From Akkermansiaceae bacterium (GTDB taxonomy: Bacteria > Verrucomicrobiota > Verrucomicrobiia > Verrucomicrobiales > Akkermansiaceae): a DNA stretch of 64,000 nucleotides. The stretch is from contig JANYEC010000109.1 of the NCBI GenBank assembly GCA_025363295.1, positions 1-64,000 on the forward strand. Direction: 5' to 3'. Under the pieces are notes generated by a model. That model ran no database searches. It was not told where the DNA came from and saw only the letters and a list, made by a program, of their open reading frames with translations. Below are positions 1 through 9,600 of this stretch, one piece after another; positions within the stretch are counted from its first letter, which is position 1; each line of letters starts with the position of its first letter. The translations under genes were made by a program, and so were the position numbers.

Positions 1-30
1 TCCAGATATTCTTCTTTGCTTTGATGACTC

Positions 31-1066
31 ATGATCCCAGATAGTGTTTTCATCCGGGTGTCATTCTTTCTGGCGCAACGACTAACTAAAGCGGATTCAG
101 CATCCGCACGCCGGTGTCATTCTACTTGGCGCAATGCGCGATCAGACGATTTTACAGAAAAATATTTGCGCGGCCACTCATTTATCATTAAAGTCCGGGA
201 TATGTATTATCTCACTGGCACGCTACGTCCCATTTGGTCTGGACCGAACCCGGGCGTGCCACTCTGGTCATCGCCGGATCTCCTTACTTGGACAAACCAC
301 GGTCTCGTGCTTGCGCGTGAAGACATGCCGCCTTCCGCTTGGTATCGCGACCGATGGTGGGCACCGGAAATTCACCAAACTGGCGATTGGTTTTACCTGA
401 CTGTCGGCTGCCGCAATGAGACGACCCGGCACAAGCATGGTATCGCCATCTGGCGCGCGCGCGACATCATTGGTCCTTACGAATTGCTCACGGTCGAGGC
501 GCCTTTTCCGCCAGTCGCGGAGCAGTTTTACCCCGAAAATCCCGAGGTGACCCAGAAGTATATCTCCAACGATGCCTCGCTGTTCACCGACACCGATGGC
601 CGAAACGATCGGCATTTTTCAAGCCGAAATCGAGCTCCCTTCCTGCCGTCTGATCGGAGAGATCACGCTCGCTGTTCCCTGCGGCACCAACGGGTGGGAC
701 ACCTTTGTGGAGGGCCCGGTGCTCTTTCGTGAGGGCCGTTGGATTTATCTTTTCTACTCGGGCTTCGGCCGTGATTACGACATCGGCGTCGCTCGCGCCG
801 AGACCATCACCGGCCCATGGGAGTTACAGCCGAACAACCCCATCGTCTGCCCCCGGGCACCACTCACCCACGTGGGCCACAACGGCGTGTTCCCGGGCCC
901 CGACGGTCGCTGGTGGATCAGCTACATCATGCAGTTCAACGGGAAGGATTCCCCTGAACGCCTTGCCTACGATCCCGTTTGGATTAACGCTCAGGGCTGG
1001 CTGGAAACGGATGCTCCCACGCTGGGCACTCAATCGGTGCCACTGCCGAGCGATCGCATTGCATGA
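31..1066 (+). pseudogene. GH43-like glycoside hydrolase, frameshifted
   Basis: The region encodes most of a five-bladed beta-propeller glycosidase of the GH43 type (xylosidase/arabinosidase clan). The first part (about 165-600) is in one frame, with MYYLTGT, WWAPEIHQTGDWFYL and NDASLFTDTDG. The rest (602-1066) is in the next frame, with VEGPVLFREGRWIYLFYSG, where the family's acid/base Glu would lie, and GHNGVFPGPDGRWW. Removing one C from the CC at 600-601 restores a continuous D-G-E-T-I-G reading, so a single-base insertion, real or a sequencing error, explains the break. The N-terminus before about 165 is not recognisable and no signal peptide is visible. It lies just upstream of a secreted esterase and a lyase-like giant protein, so polysaccharide debranching is the likely ancestral role. 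Family assignment is good; substrate is unknown. Confidence 0.72.
51..134. repeat. Imperfect direct repeat with a small hairpin at the left edge
   Basis: A 22-nt sequence at 57-78 recurs at 113-134 with 19 of 22 positions identical; both begin ggtgtcattct and end tggcgcaa. Between them gcggat (91-96) and atccgc (102-107) form a 6-bp stem with a 5-nt loop. The repeat lies just upstream of, or within the degenerate start of, the GH43-like gene. I cannot assign it to a known repeat family. Confidence 0.5.
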
Positions 1067-1085
1067 TAAAATCATCAACCTCCCT

Positions 1086-3638
1086 ATGAAAGCGGCTCAA
1101 TTTTCACCCCTCGTTATTCTTTGCCTAACCTTGGCCGCGAGATCCTTCGCGGCTCCGACTACGCTTGCTCCTCTTTTAGATGGACCGCCCGGCGTGGAGC
1201 GGACATACCTCACTACCGCCGAGGGTCGCGCATTGAAGTTATTTCAATTTTCACCTGTTGAACTCTCGACCACTCCACGTCCAGCGGTCGTCTGGATTCA
1301 CGGCGGTGCGTGGCGCGGTGGCACAGCCGATGGGTTTTTCCCGCACGCGCGCTACTTTGCCACACGCGGCGCGGTCGGCTTCAGCATCGAATACCGACTC
1401 GTTACCCCCGAGGCGTTGGGCGTGGCGGACTGCGTAGCTGATTGCCGCGCCGCGATTCGCTATCTGCGCACGCACGCCGCCGAATTTGGCATCGACCCTC
1501 ACCGCATCGCCGTGGGTGGCGACTCTGCAGGCGGACACCTCGCGGCAGCACTCTCCACGCTCGATGACACCGATGACGGAGCGCGCCCCGACGCCGTGTT
1601 GCTCTTTAATCCGGTGCTCGATCTCACCGAGGGAGAGTGGGTGCGTTTCGTCGTGGGCGGGCTGAGCTTGAACGATAAAAAAGCGCCCCGTCCCGCCACC
1701 CCCGATTCAATCGCTCGCGCCGCCGCGTTGTCGCCGGTGTTCCACGTGCGCGCCGGCCAGCCCCCCGCGCTGCTGGTGCATGGGCTCGATGACCACGTCG
1801 TGCCACCGTCGCAGGCCGAGCGTTTCGCCGCCGCCGCCAAGGCAGTCGGCAACCGTTGCGACCTTTCGCTCCTGCCCGGAACGTCCCACGCGTTTATCGT
1901 CCCTCGCTACACGGCCCCCGAGCCGGTCGTGGTCGCAGCGATCCGCGCCACAGACACATTTTTGATTTCCCTCGGCTGGCTCACGGGAGAGCCCACGCTC
2001 ACGAATTCAGAGCCCCCGGCCTGGCAAACGATCGCGCCGAAACCGCACTCACTGGAATCACCCTCGCCGGTGAATCAAGTATTTCAGTTTATGCAGAGTG
2101 GCGTCTGCGATGCATGGAGCGATCACCAACCATCGAAGTCCACCTCCTACCTTTGGATTCCTGAAAACTGCAAGAAAGTCCGCGGCCTTCTCATCCTCTG
2201 CAGCAATGTCCCGGAACATCGGCTCGTCGGACACGAAGCGATCCGCCGTGTTTGCGCTGCCAACGACTTAGGCATCGTGTGGAGCACGCCGAGTTTTATG
2301 AATTTCCGAAAGACGGCGGATGGGAAAAAAATGCAGGATGAGATCGGCACTGAAGTTGCGTTTCTCCAACAGCAACTCGATGGGCTCGCCGCGACTTCCG
2401 GCTACGGGGAGATCGCCACTGTTCCCTGGCTGCCAATGGGCGAGTCTGGACACTTGCTCATGGTGGACGCCTTAGTCGAAACGCACCCCGACCGCTGTAT
2501 CGCCGGAGTGTGGTTAAAGAACAACCACCTCCCGCCGAAGGACCGACGCACGCCCGCACTAGTCATCTACGGCACCGCGCAGGAATGGTCGCAGGACAAG
2601 AGCGACATTCGCACACAATGGAACAATGTCGGCCCGGCCTACACTGCTGTTCTGACTGATCGACAAGCTCATCCTGAGTGGCCGCTGAGCTACGTGATCG
2701 ATGGTCAAAGCGGTCACTTTGATTGCTCGGAACGGCTCACTGCCTACCTCGCGCACTACATCGATGCGATGGCCAAAGCCCGCCTTTCGACCGATGGAAG
2801 TCCCGCGCTCAAGCCTGTGAATTTCGCAGCGGGAATTCTAGCTGATCTTCCCCTACCCGGCCATGAGGGTAAACCGGTAGTGCCCGCAACTACGCCTGCC
2901 GCGCTGCCGTGGTTCATCGATGAAACTGCCGCCCGCGAGGCGCAGGCCTTCGCCGCGATCAACTGGAAAGCCGACACACAACTGCCCGTTTTCCTCGACG
3001 AACAAGGCAAGGTGCTGCCTCATGATTTCAACGGCATTATTAGTCTCAAGTCGCTCCCGTTTGAAGCAGACGGACTCACTTTCACCGTGCGCGGCGCTCT
3101 AGCTGACACAATTCCCGATGGCTTTCTCAACGCTGGAGAAAAACTCACCAAAGCTCCCGGCGCGCCGTCCTTCGAATGGCTCTGCGGCCCGATCCAACCG
3201 CTCGGCGATGGCCGGTTTCGCGTCGCGCTCGACCGCACGTGGCTCGGGGGGGGGGCCACCTATGTGGCACTTCGGCAGGCGGGCAGCGAGACGATTCGCG
3301 GTTCCGTGCAGCCCGCTGGTATTGACATTCGCGGCGCGTTGCGGAACAGCACGGGTCAATCGCAGAAAATCACGTTTCCCCAATTGCCCGATGTGCATTC
3401 GGGTGCCGCGCCGATCACTCTGGCAGCCACCGCCGACTCCAGATTGCCGGTGTCCTTTTTTGTTGTCGCGGGTCCTGCGATCGTTAAGGAAAACAAACTT
3501 GTTCTCACCACGATCCCCCCGCGCACTCACTTCCCCGTCACGGTGACCGTGGCAGCCTGGCAATGGGGACGCCGCACTGAACCCGCTTTCAAGATGGCGG
3601 AAATCGTTCAGCAGTCGTTCAAAATCACTGCGCCATAA
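1086..3638 (+). CDS. Secreted two-module alpha/beta-hydrolase (esterase-like)
   Basis: Start chosen at 1086 because the protein then begins with a signal peptide (MKAAQFSPLVILCLTLAARSF, cut to twenty: MKAAQFSPLVILCLTLAARS) ending near SFAAP; the open frame further upstream overlaps the GH43-like remnant. Residues about 30-300 are an acetyl-esterase/BD-FAE-type alpha/beta-hydrolase: oxyanion HGGAW from His72, nucleophile Ser147 in GGDSAGG, Asp235 or Asp236 in HGLDDHV, and His268 in GTSHAF. Residues about 325-560 form a second hydrolase-like domain with a candidate nucleophile Ser454 in MGESGH. The C-terminal 250 residues look all-beta. The length of 850 residues is roughly three times a single esterase. 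Likely role: periplasmic or secreted deacylation of plant or algal polysaccharide, in line with its GH43-like and lyase-like neighbours. The activity of the second domain is a guess. Confidence 0.82.
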   Translation: MKAAQFSPLVILCLTLAARSFAAPTTLAPLLDGPPGVERTYLTTAEGRALKLFQFSPVELSTTPRPAVVWIHGGAWRGGTADGFFPHARYFATRGAVGFSIEYRLVTPEALGVADCVADCRAAIRYLRTHAAEFGIDPHRIAVGGDSAGGHLAAALSTLDDTDDGARPDAVLLFNPVLDLTEGEWVRFVVGGLSLNDKKAPRPATPDSIARAAALSPVFHVRAGQPPALLVHGLDDHVVPPSQAERFAAAAKAVGNRCDLSLLPGTSHAFIVPRYTAPEPVVVAAIRATDTFLISLGWLTGEPTLTNSEPPAWQTIAPKPHSLESPSPVNQVFQFMQSGVCDAWSDHQPSKSTSYLWIPENCKKVRGLLILCSNVPEHRLVGHEAIRRVCAANDLGIVWSTPSFMNFRKTADGKKMQDEIGTEVAFLQQQLDGLAATSGYGEIATVPWLPMGESGHLLMVDALVETHPDRCIAGVWLKNNHLPPKDRRTPALVIYGTAQEWSQDKSDIRTQWNNVGPAYTAVLTDRQAHPEWPLSYVIDGQSGHFDCSERLTAYLAHYIDAMAKARLSTDGSPALKPVNFAAGILADLPLPGHEGKPVVPATTPAALPWFIDETAAREAQAFAAINWKADTQLPVFLDEQGKVLPHDFNGIISLKSLPFEADGLTFTVRGALADTIPDGFLNAGEKLTKAPGAPSFEWLCGPIQPLGDGRFRVALDRTWLGGGATYVALRQAGSETIRGSVQPAGIDIRGALRNSTGQSQKITFPQLPDVHSGAAPITLAATADSRLPVSFFVVAGPAIVKENKLVLTTIPPRTHFPVTVTVAAWQWGRRTEPAFKMAEIVQQSFKITAP
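3246..3255 (+). repeat. G10 homopolymer inside a coding region
   Basis: Ten consecutive G residues encode Gly-Gly-Gly in the C-terminal beta-rich part of the two-module hydrolase. Such tracts are prone to slippage, so this is either a contingency (phase-variation) site or a place where assemblies may miscall length. The reading frame is open as given. Confidence 0.7.
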
Positions 3639-3650
3639 ATCGTTTCAAAT

Positions 3651-6600
3651 ATGACTCATACTTCGATGGAAAAACCCAACTCGCTCCTCTTTATTTTCTC
3701 AACTTGGGCTGCATTGCGCCGCTGTCTTACGCCGCTCGTGTTAGTGATTCTCGCGCTGTACGCCGGACTTGGCTCCCTGCATGCAAGTTACACCGAACCG
3801 GATGTCACTCTCAAAGTAGTCTTGGGAGCGGGCACTGCGAATCAGCCGATCCTCACTTTACAAGCTGGTGGCAACACGACGGCTACCCTGAAGGCGACGG
3901 CTTTGAACTTTACGCCCACCTCCTACACTTGGTCGCAGGTTCTCCCAGCGGGGCAGAACAGTCTCGCGGCACAGGCGGCGATGACTTTTTCTGCAACGAC
4001 AACTTCCGTGCCACAAGTCACAGTGACTTTTCCGGTCTATGGAGTCTATCAACTGCAAGTCACGGCCAGCAACGGGACGAGCACAGTCACCCGATTCACC
4101 TGGGTGAACGTGTGGGATAATGTGTCTGGCCTGAACCCACTTCATCGCGTCGGCAAAAATCCCGATGTCCTGCCGCCTACTTCGGTTCGGCAGCTTTCGT
4201 CCGATCCGGGACCCTATTGTCATCCACGCCTGTTTTTTAGCCGCTCCGATTGGTCTGAACTCAGTGGTAAGGCCACGACTTCCACCGAAGTCAGCACAGC
4301 GATCACGGGTTTGCGGGCAAACCTGACAGCCAATTTCGACAAAAATGGCGGCACGCTGAATACCTATGCCAATGTGCTGACAGCTTATGCGCAGGGCGGT
4401 TACGATGCGAATTACTATACAAACTCGGTACTACCCGCCTACACGACGGCGGGGAGTGCCATCGGTGGAGGTCTGATCGGAGCGAATCCGCAAAATAAGT
4501 TTTTCGACGCGCTGGTTACCGCATCATATCTTGCCTGGATTGGCACGGATCCGACTGTGCCGCATGCTTCTGTGTCATCGACGGCGCAAGCGCGTTTCAA
4601 TTACCTAGCCACACTCACAGCCGCTGCCGCCAAGGTGGAACTGACGCGCAACGGAAACAGCCAACGCTATTGCGACATGGCGCTCTGCTACGACCTGCTT
4701 TACGACTGGATGACACCACAGCAGCAGAACGATACCCGCGACTATCTCTATGCCATTGGTTACGGGCAATTTAACAACGGAGGTGGCGGCATGCAGAAAA
4801 CGCAACCTGCTGCGATGCCGTCTGGCCGCGATCAAAATGGCGATTTTCCTAACCTAGCAGATGACATCATCCTACCAGGTTTGGTCATTGAGGGTGAAGA
4901 GGGCGACGTGACGGGTGCGGTCCAGAGCAATTATGGCCCCACCGCTCCCTATGCCACTGGCCCGAATTCTTGGCCTTATGCGTCGCCTGCTTCGGTCTGG
5001 AATCTCTACCGTCAATCTGTTTGGGACACCGACTGGTTTCTAACGCCTTGGGGTTCCATGCTCAATCACAGTGCTTATTTTGAGTTGAGTATGACTTATA
5101 CAGCTCCCTCCACTCTCGCTCTGGCGCGTCGGGGCCAGAACTTGTTTGTCACCACAAATTTTTACCAAGCCAATCTGCACATCCTTTACCAGCTAGCTCC
5201 ACGGGAATCGGACGGTAAAATGGTGATCTACGATCATCATGAAGGCGGCATGGGCAATGGTTCTAGCACTAACAACGCCCGCTACATTTTGAAATATATG
5301 TATCCGGATGACCCGATGATTGATTACGTCCACCGCGCCTACCGCGCCGAGAGCGGGAACAATCTGGTGCAGGCGATCTTCGGGCTCGATACCACTACTC
5401 AGAATCTCACTTCGGTCGCCCAGGCAAAGGGGCTATCACTCACCAAACTCGATCCTATGCGCGGCGTCACCATGACTCGCAACAGCTGGGACGAAAACGA
5501 CCTCTCGATTTATTTTGAAAGTAGAGCCGACGTTGAGGGCCACATGCATGCGGAGGCTAACAACTTTTCCCTCTACGCCCTGGGCCGCGCGTGGAGTATC
5601 CCGCCGGGTTACCACTGCACCGTCAATGACTGCGCTTCGACCGTGTTGATTCAAAATCCATCGCTCACTTCGGACCCCGCCACCCAGGGTTACATGGGGC
5701 AGAGTCCGAGTTCCGCCACCCAGACCGAGACCAGCTCAAATTTTCCCACTCCGCCGGCCAAGTTACTCGAAGTCGTCGAAGATCCGGCAAAACAATGGTC
5801 CCTTTGCGCTGGTGATGCCTCGGCTGCTTATAACTACGGCTTCAACTCCACACTGGGCAATACCACCGATACGGGCAAGAAATTGTCCTCATTCTATTAC
5901 GACGGCGTGCTGCCTTTCTTGTTGCCCAGCTATCAGGCAAATTTAGCAACTTCCAACCTGTTTGTTAACAAGACGTTTAATCCGGTGCAATATGCCTTCC
6001 GCTCGATCCTCACCGTTCGCGGGGTGCGTCCTTACGCGCTTGTGCTCGACGACATCAGTGCGGATGGAGTCACTCCGCGCAACTACCGCTGGAGCATGCC
6101 GTGTGCGATCAGTTTTGGCGGAAGCGACGGACGCTTTGTGGATTCTAACAATAACTCCGTTTTCACCTCACTTGCTCTCCAAAGCGGGGCCACTGCGACG
6201 GACGCTGTGCTCTATCATGCGCCCATTGACACCTCAGGGACGGGAAAGCCTCGGCTGCTTGTCCGCGATGTCACCGAGCAATCCACTACCGGCCAACCCC
6301 CCATTGTCCTGGACAAGCGGCCTTCTAATTTCGCTGGGGGAAATATCTCCTACGGCTACGACAATAATTCTCTACTATATTCCACGATTCCAACCAATAA
6401 CCTGTTGATCGAACGACAAAATGTCGTCCAGCCCAATTACAAAGTATTACTATTCCCCTATCGCACGGGGGACACCACGCCGACGACTTCCTGGGATGCC
6501 TCGAAAAACATCCTGAGCGTGAACCTACAAAACGGGTTCACAGACGCTATTACTCTTGATAAAACTAATGCCGACCATCGCACCCGCGTGGCCGCATTTT

Positions 6601-9600
6601 CACGAACGAAGTCGGGGCGCACCGCACCCACTCTCACGCTTCCTGCCAGCCTGCTCATTTCTTGCAACTCCACGGCCTCGAATGGTCAACCCGGCGGCAT
6701 AGGCACTTTTGTTGTAACTGCGAAAGACGACCTCAACAACCCGCTAACCCCCGCAGTTAGCTCGCCGTCCGGCACGGTGTTTCCGGTCGGTATTAACATC
6801 GTCAAGGTCACGGCCACGGATTCGCTAGGCCAGGTGACTACGGGCCAATTCACTGTCACGGTCACTCCCGGTGCGCCGACCGTCACCGTAACCTCAGTTT
6901 CCAATCTCCCCGGTAGTTCCTCCGGCATCACGCTGAATTGGCCCGCTTTCTCCGGCGCGACCGCCTACAGTGTGAAGCGCTCCACGACACCGGGGGGCCC
7001 TTACACGACAATCTCCAATCGGCAGACGGACAATTTTTTCACCGATAGTAACCTTTCAGGAACTGACTACTACTATGTGGTCACTGCGTGGCTCGATACC
7101 TATGAGGGACCCAATTCCACCGAAATCGCACTGGCACCTTCGACGGGAATTTTCACCGGCCAAGCTCTTGGCATCCCACCTCAGGGTTATGGGGTTTACC
7201 AACAAGGCAGTTCCTATTCGCTAACCAGCACCAGTGGTCAGATGGGTGGTTCCGACGAAAAATGCACCTTTCTTTCCATGCCTTGGACGGGAGATGGCTC
7301 GTTCACGGCCCGCATCGCATCCGTGACTGATTTAAGCGGAACGGTGAGTCCATATTGTAATTTTGCAGTCATGCTCCGGGCAAATACTTCGGTGAATGGG
7401 GTGATGGCCTATTCCAGTTACAATCCATACGTGTCTCCCTTCAACTTCGTTTATCGCAGTACTGCGGGCGGGGCGAGCACGTCCAATGGACCTTTCAGTT
7501 ACACCCGTGTGCTTCCTCCGGCTTGGTTACGGCTGGTCCGCGCGGGCAGCACACTGACTTCTTCCTACTCCTACGATGGCATCAACTGGGCACAAATCGA
7601 CGCTCCGGCAACAATGACGTTTCCCGCCTCCACTTTGGTGGGATTTGCCGCGTCCGGGCAGAGTAATACTCCCGCCACAGGCGTCTTCGACAATGTGGTT
7701 TTCCTCGGCACCCCTGTCGCTGTGACGCAGCCCGGCGGTAATGCTTTGACTTGGAATAGTTCGCCTTCTCTGACGTTTTCCGTTCAGCGCTCTTCCAACG
7801 TCAATGGCCCTTTCACCACGATCGCTTCTGGCCTCTCCAGTCCTACTTTTACCGACACCTCCACCACCACATCCGGAATTACTTTTTACTATACGGTCAC
7901 CACGTCCGCAGCCTTGGGCCGGGCGACTACTGTTAGTCCGGTCATCTCGGTTTATCGTCCCAATCCGGTGCTTGCACCCACTGGGCTTGTGTTGACGCCC
8001 GGATTCGGGCAAATCGCCCTCAGTTGGGGCGCTGGTTCCACCGATACCAGCCCCGTTTATTCCGTCCAGCGGGCGACGAGCGCCAACGGCCCCTACATCA
8101 CCGTGGCCAGTGGGTTGACGGTCGCATCTTACAACGACATGACTGTTGTTAACGGCGTCACTTATTTTTACCGCATCGTGGCCGACAATGGCTTGAGTAG
8201 CGCCACTTCGAGCGTCAGTAGTTCTGCGGCGACCACAGGCACCTTCACCAAAGCCAATAATACCAATGTCCTCAATACCGGAGCTTCCTGGATCCCGACC
8301 TTAATTCCTGGACCCGGCGACACCGTCCTCTGGACTGGCACTTACTCATCTGGCAGCACGGGGATCGGATCCGGTATTTCTGTCGCTCAACTGCAAATGA
8401 CCAGTCCCAGCACTGGCATCACCATCGACGTGGGAACCGGTGGACTGACCCTCGGCGCAGGTGGCCTGGACCTCAGCACGTCCACCCAAAACCTAACCAT
8501 CAACGCCCCGGTGAGTCTGGCAGCAAGTCAAACTTGGAACATTAACACCAGCCGAACCGTAACTGCCAACGCTAACGTGACGGAAACTGCAGGCAACACG
8601 GCTCTAACTAAAAGTGGTGCCGGCACGCTGATCCTTACCGGGCCCAGTAACTCGTGGACTGGACTAACAACTGTCAGCGCGGGTGTTTTACAAATAGGCA
8701 ACGGCGGCGCGTCCAATTTCCTTCCCGGAGCCTCGGTATCGTCAAGCGCGACGCTCAAGTTCAACACCACATCTAGCGGCACCCTGAGTAGTCCCGTGGA
8801 CGGCGGTGGTGCCCTTTCCCAAAGCAACAATGTCGGAGTCATCACGCTCAATCAGAGTGCTGGATTGCATGGTCTTTCGGGAATTACGGGAGTCAGTGGA
8901 GGAACCATCGTCCTTGCGGGCGACTCGACCTCAAGCACCACGATCAATAGCACGCTGAACAACGCTGGTTTTACGGTGAAGTTTAACAGCGGCAGTTGGA
9001 CGCTCGCCGCAGACGGTGGCTATGGCTCAAACCTCGAAGTGAACGGCGGCACCGTGCTACGGCCCGTAGGTGGTGGCAATTTTTACAATGTGACCTCGCT
9101 CGTCATTCACGGCGGCGAACTTCAATGCGCAAATAATTACGGTTTGCGCATCGGCAACACTTACGGAGCGAACAATAACAGCGGAGTTAACTTCACCGGT
9201 TTGCAGGATGGTGGACTGCTGAACGTCACTGGAAGTCACGTCGAGCTGGGCAGTGCCACGCCTAACATCAATGCCGGCTACACCCTCACTGGCGGCACCA
9301 TGAGCACCGCTTCGGGCAGAAACTTGAATATCGGTGCAGCGACCACAGGCGCGGGAACGACGACGCTTAGCCTTGATGGGAGCGGCAAGCTAACGGTTGG
9401 CGGTATTCTTCAAGGTTCGCAGGCAGCGCCTGCGGTGCAGGTATTTTCGTTCACCGGCGGCACGCTAGCAGTCGCTGCCTTGAACGCTACAAATCTGCGC
9501 GCAACCACAGGGGGCGCCACTGGCACTTTCCAGCAAAGCGGCGGAGTACTCGCTCCAGGAGACGTGGGTATAGCGGGCAAAACAGCAATCACCGGTGCCT

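Noticed and set aside
705..1085. N-terminal extension of the two-module hydrolase upstream to 705
   Set aside because: The extension overlaps the GH43-like coding sequence and gives Arg/Ser/Pro-rich shadow sequence; the ATG at 1086 is followed directly by a signal peptide.
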